Assembly: GCA_022842445.1 (NCBI GenBank)
Contig: JALHPO010000015.1
Location: 1-54,163 of the forward strand
DNA length: 54,163 bases
DNA from: Nitrospira sp.
GTDB taxonomy: Bacteria > Nitrospirota > Nitrospiria > Nitrospirales > Nitrospiraceae
Direction: 5' to 3'
This document shows positions 1 through 8,804 of the stretch, in pieces; position 1 is the stretch's first letter; each line of letters opens with the position of its first letter. The notes below the pieces were generated by a model. That model made no database searches and was not told the DNA's origin. It saw nothing but the letters and a program-made list of their open reading frames with translations. The translations under genes were made by a program, and so were the position numbers.

Positions 1-21
1 AAGCAACCAGGCCGGGAGTAA
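1..21 (+). CDS. 3' tail of an upstream TolC-like gene (partial)
   Basis: Frame 1 reads K-Q-P-G-R-E-stop at the left edge. The next gene ends H-K-Q-P-G-R-D-stop and the one after ends G-G-R-D-stop. The 23-base spacer that follows (TAATCC..CACAAGGAGCAT..) resembles the spacer between the next two genes. This is therefore most likely the C-terminus of a third tandem copy of the same outer-membrane protein family. Only six codons are visible, so the family assignment rests on the repeated ending and spacer. Confidence 0.55.
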   Translation, partial: KQPGRE

Positions 22-44
22 TCCGGCACAAGGAGCATCCTTCG

Positions 45-1589
45 ATGGCCGCTCTCTTATTCGTGATTCTGATCTTGCTTCCCGTGACGACACTGGCGGA
101 ACCGGCGCAGGATTCAAGTACCTTGAACTTGCAGTCCGCTCGCGCCGAGCCCCTGACCATCGGTGAAGTCCTCGCCCGTATCGAGTTGACGCATCCGCTG
201 CTTCGAGCCACCGGGGTGGAACGGACGCAGGCCCGGGCGAAGATTCTGAAGGCGCTCGGGGCCTGGGAACCGACGCTCAGGAATATTACGGAGGCCGCTC
301 GTTATCAGACGTGGAATTTCCTGTCCTACATTCGGGAGAATACGGGGGGATATAACGACACCAAGCTCGAGGTCGGGCACCCCTGGGGCTTCCGGGTCCA
401 TGGCGGGATCCGCAATGGCTTCGGGGATATCTCCACGCAGCACCTCCACGCTCAGATCCCTGATGTTCTGCTTTTCTATCCTCAGCAGCAAATGATCTTC
501 GGCGGGTCGGCTCGCCTGCTGCGAGGCCTCATCGTCAACGAGGAGAACGCCGAGTTTCAAAAGGCCGAACTCGCGGGACCGCAAGCGGAAATCACCATCG
601 CCCAAAAGCGACAAGATCTCTATCTCGCCGGGGCCATTCAATACTGGGATTGGCAGGTCGCGGTGAAACAGGCCGAGGTCCGGAAGCAGAACCTGGCGGT
701 CGCCGAAGCCCGACTCACCCAGGTCGAGGGCCAGGGCAAAGCCGGAAAGATTGCGCTCCTGGATGTGGTCGAAATGGGTCAGGAAGTCCAGCGCCGCCGG
801 GAGGCCGCCATCGCCGCGCAACGGAATGTGGAGTATGAGCAGTACAAGCTGGCGCTCTTTCTCTGGGAGGGCGGCCAGCCGGTGACGCCACGACCGGAGT
901 GGGCGCCGGAGTTCACGGGCGAGACGCCACTCCCGACCGAGGAGGACATTGCCGCGGCCAAGGTGTCGGCCAAGGAAGATCGGCCGGAAGTGCGGGATCT
1001 CTATATTAAGGCCAAGATGAACAATATTGATCTCAAGCTGGCCAAGAACTACTTGCTGCCGAAGTTGGATTTTAAGGGGGGACGAATGGACGCCCCTGCG
1101 GACTGGCTCATGGGGGTCGGCTATGGTTACCAGGGGGACTTTGCGATGCCCCTGCTCCAGCGGGAAGGGCGCGGGAAGGTCATGTATGCGGAAGCGGACC
1201 AGCAGCAATTTGTCTTGCAACAGCTGTATACCGAGCAACAAGTCGGCGTAGACGTGGATAACTGGTTCTCGGCGATCGTGCGCGCCAGAGACCGGGTGAA
1301 GGCGGCGACGGAAGCTTACCGGTTGGCCAAGACGTTAGAGGAAGGCGAACGGACCCGCTTCAATTTGGGAGCCACCAGCATTTTATTCGTAAACCTGCGA
1401 GAGCAGAACGCCGTTGAGGCGGCGTATGAGCTCTATCGTGCCCAGTATGATTATGTGTTGGCGCGCGGAGGTCTCCTCTGGGCCAGGGGTGCTTTGTCGA
1501 AGCCGGTGGCGGACAACGTCTTGGCCAAATACGGGAATCCTCTGACGGCGGCCGGCATGAACGGCCACAAACAACCGGGACGCGATTAA
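45..1589 (+). CDS. TolC-family outer membrane efflux protein, copy A
   Basis: 514 residues. The signal peptide spans about residues 1-19 (LILLPVTTLA then EP). The long, Ala/Gln/Glu-rich helical body is typical of OEP-type (TolC/NodT) trimers, which form an outer-membrane barrel with a periplasmic helical tunnel. An AAGGAG Shine-Dalgarno lies 9 bases before the ATG. It is clearly paralogous to the next gene: both share ELTHPLLRATG near residue 50, YWDWQVAVKQAEV near 205 and YVLARGG near the C-terminus. The copies probably arose by tandem duplication. With the ABC half-exporter and HlyD-like adaptor downstream, it should supply the outer-membrane channel of a type I secretion-like system. The substrate is unknown. 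Confidence 0.85.
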   Translation: MAALLFVILILLPVTTLAEPAQDSSTLNLQSARAEPLTIGEVLARIELTHPLLRATGVERTQARAKILKALGAWEPTLRNITEAARYQTWNFLSYIRENTGGYNDTKLEVGHPWGFRVHGGIRNGFGDISTQHLHAQIPDVLLFYPQQQMIFGGSARLLRGLIVNEENAEFQKAELAGPQAEITIAQKRQDLYLAGAIQYWDWQVAVKQAEVRKQNLAVAEARLTQVEGQGKAGKIALLDVVEMGQEVQRRREAAIAAQRNVEYEQYKLALFLWEGGQPVTPRPEWAPEFTGETPLPTEEDIAAAKVSAKEDRPEVRDLYIKAKMNNIDLKLAKNYLLPKLDFKGGRMDAPADWLMGVGYGYQGDFAMPLLQREGRGKVMYAEADQQQFVLQQLYTEQQVGVDVDNWFSAIVRARDRVKAATEAYRLAKTLEEGERTRFNLGATSILFVNLREQNAVEAAYELYRAQYDYVLARGGLLWARGALSKPVADNVLAKYGNPLTAAGMNGHKQPGRD

Positions 1590-1614
1590 TTCAGCGACAA
1601 GGGGGCATTATTTC

Positions 1615-3204
1615 GTGATCACTTTGTTGGTGGCCTTGTTAGTCTGGTTGCCGGTGGCTGTTTTAGCGGAGCCTCCAACGGTCATGGCACCGCCGAGTCC
1701 GACTCCGGCTAGGACCGCCCCCTTGACCATTGAAGAGGTGTTGGCCAAGATCGAGTTGACCCATCCGCTGCTCCGGGCAACCGGACTAGAGCGGGCGCAG
1801 GCTCGGGCGAAGGTGCTGAAAGCCTTGGCTGCGTGGGAACCGAAGCTTCTGAACGACGTCGAGTACGACCGCTATCAGACATATAATCTGACGAACGTGG
1901 TTGGCACCAATACCCTGGGTGCCGGCTATAGCGATACCAAGCTCAAGGTTGCGCACCCCTGGGGGTGGGAGATCTTCGCCGGCCTCCGTAACGGCTTTGG
2001 GGATAGATCTTCTATCGGTGGCTTCGACGGCGTCAGGGCCCAACGTGTTGGGAGTCCTGCGGTGGCGATCCCTCAAGACCTGCAAGGGTTCTGGCCGCAG
2101 CAAATGATCATCGTCGGCGGAGCGTTTAATGTCTTGCGGGGGTTCATGATGAACCCTGAGTTTGCGGAGTTACAACAGGCTGAAATCTCGAAGCCGCAAG
2201 CTGAAGTGAAGGTGGCCCAGAAACGGCAGGACCTGTTCCTGGCCGGGGCCGTTCAATATTGGGATTGGCAGGTGGCCGTCAAGCAGGCGGAAGTACAGAG
2301 GCAGAACTTGGCGGTCGCGGAAGACCGATTTACCCAGGTAGACGGCCGGGCAAAAGCAGGAGCCGTGGCCCTGCTCGATGCCGTTGAGGCGGCGCAAGAG
2401 GTTCAGCGCCGCCGTGAGGCTGCCATCGCCGCGCAACGGAAGGTGGAGTACGAACAGTACAAGCTATCCCTTTTTCTCTGGGAAAACGGCGAGCCAGTGA
2501 CTCCGCTGCCGGAATGGGCGCCGGAATTCACGGGAGAGACGCCATTGCCGACCGAGCAGGAGATTGCGGTAGCCAAAGAGGCGGCAATGGAAGACCGGCC
2601 GGAAGTGCGGGAACTGGCGATTGAGGTTCAGATGAACGCCATTCAGCTGAAACTGGCGAAAAATAATCTGCTTCCAAAGCTCACGGTTTCAGGTGGACCG
2701 GTGACGGGCGGTATCTATTATTTTGGAGGGTTCGCCTACCATTGGGGGGCCATCTTCAGCATGCCGCTGTTCAATCGAGCGGCCCGTGGAGAAGTGACCT
2801 ATGCGGAAGCTCAGCAAGAGCGGCTGCATTACCAATTATTGCACGCAGAGCAAAGTGTCACTCTTGACGTCGACAACTGGGTGTCCGCAATCGTACGTGC
2901 CAGAGATCGAGTGAGGGCCTCCACGGAATCCTATCGATTGGCCAAGGCGCTGGAATCCGGCGAACGCACCCGCTTCACGATGGGGGCGACCAACTTGTTG
3001 TTCGTCAATATGCGCGAGCGCAATGCTGTTGAAGCGGCCTATGATCTGTATCGTGCCCAGTACGATTATGTGTTGGCGCGAGGAGGGTACCTTTGGGCGA
3101 AAGGGGCCCTGTCGAAGCCTGTCGCGGAAACAGTTCTTGCGAAGTACGGCGACCCGTCCGTCTCGGCCGGAACGTCCGGCCAGCAAACGGGGGGACGTGA
3201 TTAA
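1615..3204 (+). CDS. TolC-family outer membrane efflux protein, copy B
   Basis: 529 residues, starting at GTG 1615 with an AAGGGGG Shine-Dalgarno at 1599-1605. The signal peptide covers about residues 1-18 (LVWLPVAVLA then EPP). It is homologous to the preceding gene over its whole length and differs mainly in loop segments around residues 95-150 and 345-375, where barrel or surface loops are expected. Only 25 bases separate the two genes, so they are probably co-transcribed. It is a periplasm-spanning channel subunit by family. Why the organism keeps several near-identical copies is not evident; they may be alternative partners of one adaptor or form mixed trimers. Confidence 0.85.
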   Translation: MITLLVALLVWLPVAVLAEPPTVMAPPSPTPARTAPLTIEEVLAKIELTHPLLRATGLERAQARAKVLKALAAWEPKLLNDVEYDRYQTYNLTNVVGTNTLGAGYSDTKLKVAHPWGWEIFAGLRNGFGDRSSIGGFDGVRAQRVGSPAVAIPQDLQGFWPQQMIIVGGAFNVLRGFMMNPEFAELQQAEISKPQAEVKVAQKRQDLFLAGAVQYWDWQVAVKQAEVQRQNLAVAEDRFTQVDGRAKAGAVALLDAVEAAQEVQRRREAAIAAQRKVEYEQYKLSLFLWENGEPVTPLPEWAPEFTGETPLPTEQEIAVAKEAAMEDRPEVRELAIEVQMNAIQLKLAKNNLLPKLTVSGGPVTGGIYYFGGFAYHWGAIFSMPLFNRAARGEVTYAEAQQERLHYQLLHAEQSVTLDVDNWVSAIVRARDRVRASTESYRLAKALESGERTRFTMGATNLLFVNMRERNAVEAAYDLYRAQYDYVLARGGYLWAKGALSKPVAETVLAKYGDPSVSAGTSGQQTGGRD

Positions 3205-3383
3205 GCGTTTGTAAGTAAGGTAGGGGGCACTAACCCATAGTAGGCGTACACCTACCTTTGTAGAATTGAGAAGGCTATCTTGCCCCTGGTAGTTGGTTAA
3301 AGGTGAGATGGGCCATTTTCGACGATGGTAGGAAGATAGAAGCAACGGGCCGATAGCTTTTTTATCCTGGAGGGGGAGGTGGT

Positions 3384-5060
3384 ATGAGAGAGCAACACAA
3401 GTCGCAACAGCCGAACCTGTTACAAGCGCTATTGAGCCAGCTCGCTTTGGCCGCACGCCTTGAGCGCAGGGTTCTGACCCTGATGGTCTCCTACGCTCTT
3501 GCAATCGCATTTTTTTCTCTCATCATTCCCCTGACCGTCCAGGAGTTGGTGAGTACCTTCTCCTACGCGGTCCAGCCGGTCATGGTGTGGACATTGACCG
3601 GCATCATGATGACGGTGCTGTTGTTTGTCGGTATCTTCAAGGCGTTCCATTTCTATGCTGTGGAAATGCTGCAGCGCCGCCTCTTTGCGAGGGTGGCGAT
3701 CTCAATGGTGCAGAAGATGCCTCAGTTCCGCTTTCAAGGGTATAAACCGCAAATGGCGAACTATTTTACAGAGACGATCTACATGCAGCGCGCACTCTCC
3801 GCAGTGCTCCTTGATATGCTGAATGTGATCGTCGGCGGAACCGTCGGCATGACCCTGTTGGTCATCTACCACCCCTATTTCCTGGTGTATGACTTGATGC
3901 TGATGGTCGGCTTCGTATTCACGTTTTTTGTCATGTCTCGTGGGGCTGTGCGGACGCATCTTGATATGTCCCACGCCAAGTATAACGTCTTGAATTGGAT
4001 TCAGGAGGTCTCGCAGAACCTGCTGCATCTCAAGTCTACTGATAGCCAGCCCTGGCTCATGCAGAAGACCGACGACCTCGTCAATGCGTATACGGAGACC
4101 CGCAAAGCTCGTTTTGCCGTGCTCCTGCGGCAATTCCTGTCCGCGGTGGGAGGGATGGCGATTGCGCAGGGCGGTGCGCTGGCAACGGCCGGCTGGCTGC
4201 TCTCCGACGGGCAATTAACCCTCGGCCAGTTGGTTGCGGTGGAAGTCGTCGTGGGCGCGCTCGTTCTCAATTTCGAGGCGCTCATCAAGAGCATGGCTCA
4301 TGTCTATTACTTCTTCACGGGCGTGACGGAACTGAACGCCTTCTTCTCGACTGCGGAGGATGAAGTCACAAAGGGGACTGCAGTACCCCTGCCTGCTCCG
4401 TCAGTTCATGGTCTCATGGTTACCTGCAAAGGGGTCAGTCTCGTTCATAACGGAGCGCAGATATTTGAGAATTTCAACCTGGAGGTCGCGCCCGGCGAGA
4501 AGGTCGGTATTTATGCCCGGACCCCTGCGGCGAAAATGGCTCTGTCCAGAGTGCTGGCCGGGCTTGAGGCGCCGAGTAGCGGTGTCATTCAGTACAATGG
4601 TGTGGATATCCGCTACGTCGATCCCAGTGCCATCAACAGATGCCGCAGCCTCGTGATCGATTCACAGCATACTCTGCTGGAAGGGACCATCGAGGATAAC
4701 ATCGTACTGGGACGCCCCTATGTCTCCTATGACAGTCTGGCCTGGGCGCTCCGTTTCACGGAGCTTGAAGAGGTCATCGAAGCTCTTCCGCGTGGTATCA
4801 AGTCCGATGTCGGTGCGCTTGGAGACGTCCTTGCTCCGACCCATATCGTGCAAATATTGCTGGCCCGCGCGATCCTCGGGCGTCCGCAACTCCTGATTTT
4901 CGATGGATTGATTCACAGCATGGATCCAGCCTTGCGGGAGACGATCTTGCGCCGGCTGTGCTCCAAGCAAGAGCCATGGTCGGCCATTTTCATTTCAACC
5001 GATCCGAACTTGACGGAGCACACAGACCGTCGTGTGATGTTGCATCACGTTCATGCGTAA
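3384..5060 (+). CDS. ABC exporter-like protein with degenerate ATPase domain
   Basis: 558 residues: an N-terminal membrane domain with about six hydrophobic helices (residues 30-320) and a C-terminal nucleotide-binding fold (340-558). The overall layout is that of a type I secretion or peptide ABC exporter, but the catalytic motifs are broken. Walker A (375-386) keeps only its first Gly and the Lys (GIYARTPAAKMA). The signature LSGGQ is replaced by LAPTH (483-487). Walker B keeps Asp507, but the catalytic Glu is Gly508. The switch His is absent (FISTD, 536-540). Gln428 of the Q-loop remains. The frame is intact, so this is not an obvious pseudogene. It lies between the TolC-like and HlyD-like genes; an AT-free GGAGGGGGAGG ribosome site precedes the ATG. 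It probably acts as a scaffold or as the inactive half of a heterodimer. Confidence 0.8.
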   Translation: MREQHKSQQPNLLQALLSQLALAARLERRVLTLMVSYALAIAFFSLIIPLTVQELVSTFSYAVQPVMVWTLTGIMMTVLLFVGIFKAFHFYAVEMLQRRLFARVAISMVQKMPQFRFQGYKPQMANYFTETIYMQRALSAVLLDMLNVIVGGTVGMTLLVIYHPYFLVYDLMLMVGFVFTFFVMSRGAVRTHLDMSHAKYNVLNWIQEVSQNLLHLKSTDSQPWLMQKTDDLVNAYTETRKARFAVLLRQFLSAVGGMAIAQGGALATAGWLLSDGQLTLGQLVAVEVVVGALVLNFEALIKSMAHVYYFFTGVTELNAFFSTAEDEVTKGTAVPLPAPSVHGLMVTCKGVSLVHNGAQIFENFNLEVAPGEKVGIYARTPAAKMALSRVLAGLEAPSSGVIQYNGVDIRYVDPSAINRCRSLVIDSQHTLLEGTIEDNIVLGRPYVSYDSLAWALRFTELEEVIEALPRGIKSDVGALGDVLAPTHIVQILLARAILGRPQLLIFDGLIHSMDPALRETILRRLCSKQEPWSAIFISTDPNLTEHTDRRVMLHHVHA

Positions 5061-5163
5061 GTGACGCAAGGAAACGATCGATGATGATCAACAAACATGC
5101 TGAATCCGTACAAGGGAATCAACAAGGTACAGTAACACCTAGCGTAGGAAAAATGGAGGCTCC

Positions 5164-6606
5164 ATGGCTGGCCTAAATCGCAATCCGGGAGAGAATGCCC
5201 TGACGCTTGCTCACCAAGGGGCAGGCTTACAGGCTGTATCGATCGAAAACGTCAGTGCCACGACGAAAATGTCCTCGTGGGAGGCCGTCAAGATTCCCAA
5301 TCGGTTACTCTCAATGGGTCGTCTGACCCTGACTCTTCTGATCCTTTTTCTATTGATCATTGAATTTGTGCCGTGGACCCAGACTGTGACAGCCACGGGT
5401 CGACTCTCCGCCTATACGCCCTATGAGCGACCGCAAGAGATGGAAGCCCGGATCACCGGCCGCCTCAAGGAGTGGCATGTAATGGAGGGTGTCAAAGTCA
5501 AGAAGGGCGATCTGATTCTCGAACTCGAGGACTACGATCCGAACTTTATTGCTCCTGAACTTCTCGCCCTGTTCGAACAGCGCAAAGTCGCGCTGCAACA
5601 GACTCGCCAGGCAGCCATGGCCAGGGCCGACCAACTCAATAAGCGCATCGGACAGATGCAGAAACTTGTGCTGGCCGCAGTGCCGTCGGCGGATGCCCGT
5701 GTCACCGAGGCCGACAACAGAGTGCGCGAAGCCCAGCAAAAGGTTGAGGCTGCCAAGATCGATGTCACCACCGCGCAACTCAATGTGGACCGGCATCGGC
5801 AGCTGATCAAGGATGGGTTCGTCTCGCAGCGCGAACTGGAGTTGACGATTCAAACTGAAATCGGCACCAAAGCCATGCTGCAGGCGGCGCAGGCCAATCT
5901 GCAGGCAGCCGAGCAGGCCCGCGCATCACTGAGTTTCGGCCGGGATCAAATCACCGCAGATGTGCAGCAGAAGCTCATTGATGCGACGGCAGCCCGTGAC
6001 AACGCGATTGCCGAAGCCGCCAGGGCGACTGATCAATTGGCGGACATCTCAGTGAAGCAGGAAAGCGCTCAACAGCGCATTCACTTTGCGCGCGTTGAGG
6101 CCCCAATCGATGGCACAGTGGTCAAGATGGCGCGGGTTGGTATCGGAGAGACGGTGAAACAGGGTGACACTCTGGTGACTATTTCTCCATCCGCTCAAGA
6201 TAAGGCGATTGAAATGGTGGCAGAGGGCCTGGACTCTCCGTTGTTGACCCCCGGACGGAAGGTCAGACTCGTATTTTTCGGAATTCCAGCGATCCCGCTT
6301 CCGGCCTGGCCTGAATTGATGGCCGGCACTCGCGGAGGCATTATCAAGGTGGTCGATCAGATCGACGACGGCAAGGGGAATTACCGGTTCTGGGTTGTTC
6401 CCGATCCGGAAGATGGTCAACCATGGCCGGAGCAGGCTCAAGTGCGGCAGGGAACCAGGGTACTGGGGTGGGTTGTTTTAAATCGTGTCCCGCTCTGGTA
6501 TGAACTGTGGCGGCGATTCAATTTCTTCCCGCCGGATTATAAGGAACAGTCCCCAAGCCTGTTTGACATGCTCATGCCCAAATCAACCGGGAGAGTCGCG
6601 AAGTAG
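5164..6606 (+). CDS. HlyD-family membrane fusion protein
   Basis: 480 residues. A cytoplasmic N-terminal tail (1-50) is followed by one transmembrane helix (about 53-70, ending EFVPW). A split biotinyl-lipoyl domain (about 75-125 and 310-340, with GxVVKM-type sequence) brackets a long coiled-coil hairpin (about 130-300). This is the architecture of periplasmic adaptors that link an inner-membrane ABC exporter to a TolC channel. A GGAGG site precedes the ATG. The gene follows the ABC half-exporter by 103 bases and is the last of the locus; a strong hairpin lies just after its stop. The C-terminal part (PLWYELWRRFNFFPP) is atypical and may be specific to this group. Confidence 0.85.
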   Translation: MAGLNRNPGENALTLAHQGAGLQAVSIENVSATTKMSSWEAVKIPNRLLSMGRLTLTLLILFLLIIEFVPWTQTVTATGRLSAYTPYERPQEMEARITGRLKEWHVMEGVKVKKGDLILELEDYDPNFIAPELLALFEQRKVALQQTRQAAMARADQLNKRIGQMQKLVLAAVPSADARVTEADNRVREAQQKVEAAKIDVTTAQLNVDRHRQLIKDGFVSQRELELTIQTEIGTKAMLQAAQANLQAAEQARASLSFGRDQITADVQQKLIDATAARDNAIAEAARATDQLADISVKQESAQQRIHFARVEAPIDGTVVKMARVGIGETVKQGDTLVTISPSAQDKAIEMVAEGLDSPLLTPGRKVRLVFFGIPAIPLPAWPELMAGTRGGIIKVVDQIDDGKGNYRFWVVPDPEDGQPWPEQAQVRQGTRVLGWVVLNRVPLWYELWRRFNFFPPDYKEQSPSLFDMLMPKSTGRVAK

Positions 6607-6616
6607 TTCTAGAGCC

Positions 6617-6648
6617 AGGGGTGTTCCCCAGCAATGGGGGACACCCCT
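6617..6648 (+). terminator. Strong hairpin after the exporter locus
   Basis: AGGGGTGTTCCCC (6617-6629) pairs with GGGGGACACCCCT (6636-6648) around loop AGCAAT, giving a 13-bp stem with one G-U pair. It begins 10 bases after the HlyD-family stop codon. No T-run follows, so it may protect the mRNA 3' end or need Rho rather than being a classic intrinsic terminator. Confidence 0.5.
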
Positions 6649-6679
6649 GAAGTGGACGAGGTGGGCCCACACTCATACG

Positions 6680-6919
6680 TCAGCTCACCCAATCTCTCCT
6701 CAGATTCTCCACACCCGAATCAATCACTCTGCTGGTAGCTTGTCTCAGTCCTAGTTCAAAATCCCATAGGTTTGAGCGAAGGCTGCTGGCCGCAATTCTC
6801 AGGGGATGTTGCCTGACAACGGCGTCATAGGTTTGTGTCCAGTCGCCATGGGATAGGTGGATTCTCCACGGTTCAAACCAGGGTGCCATATAAAAGCCAT
6901 GGCAGGACTCCTGGTTCAC
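6680..6919 (-). CDS. Possible small protein, 79 residues, unknown
   Basis: A minus-strand frame with a GTG start preceded by AGGAGAG at a suitable distance. An internal ATG would give a protein beginning MAPWFEPWRIH. The sequence is soluble, Trp- and Arg-rich and without a recognised domain. It occupies an otherwise gene-free stretch between two plus-strand units. It may be a real orphan gene, a relic or chance; there is no independent support beyond the ribosome site and the isolated position. Confidence 0.25.
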   Translation of the reverse strand: MNQESCHGFYMAPWFEPWRIHLSHGDWTQTYDAVVRQHPLRIAASSLRSNLWDFELGLRQATSRVIDSGVENLRRDWVS

Positions 6920-6947
6920 TCCAACTCTCCTGGCCTCTCTTACCTGC

Positions 6948-6976
6948 TTGACCGTGCCGTACAGAGCCGGTAAGGT
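6948..6976 (+). promoter_or_regulatory. Candidate sigma-70 promoter for purEK
   Basis: TTGACC (6948-6953), a 17-base spacer, then TAAGGT (6971-6976). The -35 matches consensus at five of six positions; the -10 is weak. It would place transcription start near 6983, about 50 bases before the preferred purE start. Confidence 0.35.
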
Positions 6977-7035
6977 GGGTGTACTGATACGTCTTCAAGG
7001 AAGAAATGTTTGTGAGAAGGAAGGAGCTGTGGCTC

Positions 7036-7626
7036 ATGGGCGGGATCGGGCGAACGGCAAAGAAGAGCCAGAAGAAGCGTCATCGTACGGTTCACAATGG
7101 CAAGATAATTGTGGGAGTCCTGGGAGGTAGCAAGTCAGATTTCCCCATTTTGGAGAAGGCCGGATCCATTCTGGCCGAGCTACAGATCCCCTACGAATTA
7201 TTGGTCGTCTCTGCCCATCGTACGCCGGACCGACTTTTTGAGTACGCCTCAACCGCGCCGGGTCGCGGAATCGAAGTTATTATCGCCGGCGCCGGCGGGG
7301 CGGCGCATCTCCCGGGCATGTTAGCGGCCAAGACCCATCTCCCGGTAATCGGAGTGCCTATTCCAACGGAAAATCTGCGAGGTCTCGACTCCCTCTTGTC
7401 GATCGTCCAGATGCCCAAGGGGGTTCCAGTGGCGACCGTGGCGATCGGCGGAGGAGAGAATGCCGGACTGCTGGCGGCGCAGATTTTAGGCGGATGCTAT
7501 CCGGAGATTGCAGAACGGGTAAAAAGTTTTCGTACTGCCCAAACGGAGAGCGTGTTGAATTCTGCCGAGGCCAAGGGAACGAGTTTGGCTAATCTCGGAG
7601 CCGATGGGGTGAGCCGGCAGTCGTGA
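7036..7626 (+). CDS. purE: N5-carboxyaminoimidazole ribonucleotide mutase
   Basis: PurE interconverts N5-CAIR and CAIR in de novo purine synthesis. Diagnostic segments are GVLGGSKSD (phosphate/nucleotide loop), [10 protein letters not shown] (catalytic His of class I PurE), [11 protein letters not shown] and [16 protein letters not shown] 7036 is preferred over ATG 7006 because AAGGAG (7021-7026) sits 9 bases before it, while 7006 has no properly spaced site. Even so the protein (196 residues) is longer than the usual ~165: it has a basic N-terminal tail (KKSQKKRH) and a C-terminal tail of about 30 residues. The next gene, purK, starts inside its stop codon (GTGA), so the two are translationally coupled. 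The presence of PurK confirms the class I (bacterial) reaction. Confidence 0.93.
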   Translation: MGGIGRTAKKSQKKRHRTVHNGKIIVGVLGGSKSDFPILEKAGSILAELQIPYELLVVSAHRTPDRLFEYASTAPGRGIEVIIAGAGGAAHLPGMLAAKTHLPVIGVPIPTENLRGLDSLLSIVQMPKGVPVATVAIGGGENAGLLAAQILGGCYPEIAERVKSFRTAQTESVLNSAEAKGTSLANLGADGVSRQS

Positions 7627-8804
7627 CCGACGTGACGGTCGAACCTGGATCAGTTCTCGGCGTCCTGGGGGGCGGCCAGCTGGGGGCGATGTTCGCCGCT
7701 GCAGCGCGCCGTCTGGGCTATCGCATTGCCGTATGGGATCAGGACCCTGATGCCCCTGCGCATCGCCAATCAGACCATTCGTTTACCGCGGCCTTCTCGG
7801 ATCTCCCCACACGAAAGCACTTTTCAAGCCTTGTTCAGGCTGTCACATTTGAATGGGAGAATGTGCCAAGCGATCTGTGCGAGTGGCTCGAAGAGCGTCA
7901 TCGGGTTCGGCCTTCCAGCGCTGTACTCAGGATCATTCAAGATCGCGTCGACCAAAAACAGTGTCTGCAATCAAACCATCTTCCCGTCGTCCCTTTTGTC
8001 GCCATAGGGGCGCCGGATCAATTGATGGACGCCGTCAAACGCATCGGTATTCCGTCTCTCTGTAAGACTGCGACGTCCGGTTACGACGGGAAAGGTCAAT
8101 GGCCGATCCGACAGAATTCGGATGTTGACGAAGTCGCCCGGACGTTGCGGACAAGTAAACGGTCTGCGTCCAGATGGATTCTTGAGCAGTTGGTAGAGTT
8201 TGAGCGGGAGCTTTCCGTGCTCGTGGTGCGTGGGGCCAGCGGCGAGTGCCGGACCTATCCAGTGGTAGAAAACCGTCATGAGCGTGGCATCTTACGCATG
8301 ACGCTGGCTCCGGCCACGGTTTCTGTCCAGGTTACGGCACGAGCGTCTGATCTTGCCCGCCAAGCTGTGGACGTACTGAAAGGCGTCGGAGTGTTCTGCG
8401 TCGAATTGTTTCACACTGCGGACGATCGCCTCCTTATCAATGAAATTGCGCCGCGCCCTCACAATTCAGGCCACTACACGCTGGACGCCTGCACGGTTTC
8501 GCAATTTGAACAACAGGTGCGCGCGGTCTGTGGCGCGCCGCTGGGCGAGGTGAGACAGTGGAGTCCGGCGGCAATGGTCAACCTCATCGGTGCAGAAATG
8601 CAGGCCGTGACCTCCGGTCAGGCCTTCAAGGATCTGCTTTCTCTGCCGGGAGCCGTGCTCCATCTCTACGGAAAGACAGTCGTCCGTGCAGGGAGAAAGA
8701 TGGGGCATGTCACATTTTTGGGTGAAACCCGCGAGGCGGCGGCGGAACCGGCTCACCGGCTGCTAGCGCGTCTCGCTGCACTCTCAGCGGTCCCACCGGC
8801 GTGA
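7623..8804 (+). CDS. purK: N5-carboxyaminoimidazole ribonucleotide synthase
   Basis: 393 residues, starting at a GTG that overlaps the purE stop. It makes N5-CAIR from AIR, ATP and bicarbonate. The ATP-grasp fold is visible: an N-terminal Rossmann-like [28 protein letters not shown], then the ATP-grasp residues around [12 protein letters not shown] and [16 protein letters not shown], and the metal-site segment [17 protein letters not shown]. The family's usual length is 350-390. The 3' end overlaps the convergent rhomboid gene by 21 bases. Confidence 0.93.
   Translation: MTDVTVEPGSVLGVLGGGQLGAMFAAAARRLGYRIAVWDQDPDAPAHRQSDHSFTAAFSDLPTRKHFSSLVQAVTFEWENVPSDLCEWLEERHRVRPSSAVLRIIQDRVDQKQCLQSNHLPVVPFVAIGAPDQLMDAVKRIGIPSLCKTATSGYDGKGQWPIRQNSDVDEVARTLRTSKRSASRWILEQLVEFERELSVLVVRGASGECRTYPVVENRHERGILRMTLAPATVSVQVTARASDLARQAVDVLKGVGVFCVELFHTADDRLLINEIAPRPHNSGHYTLDACTVSQFEQQVRAVCGAPLGEVRQWSPAAMVNLIGAEMQAVTSGQAFKDLLSLPGAVLHLYGKTVVRAGRKMGHVTFLGETREAAAEPAHRLLARLAALSAVPPA

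Larger units (their letters stand above)
6607..7035. other. 429-base gap before purE
   Basis: It contains the hairpin at 6617-6648, a weak minus-strand ORF at 6680-6919 and a probable purE promoter at 6948-6976. No RNA gene or repeat was recognised in the rest. Confidence 0.5.

Noticed and set aside
114..1241. 375-residue minus-strand ORF opposite the first TolC-like gene
   Set aside because: It is a shadow of a GC-rich coding frame. It has an Arg/Leu/His-rich composition and no ribosome site, while the plus frame has a signal peptide and a paralog.
5082..5176. 30-residue ORF between the ABC gene and the HlyD-like gene
   Set aside because: No recognisable ribosome site or motif, and its end overlaps the adaptor start in another frame. 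Likely leader sequence.
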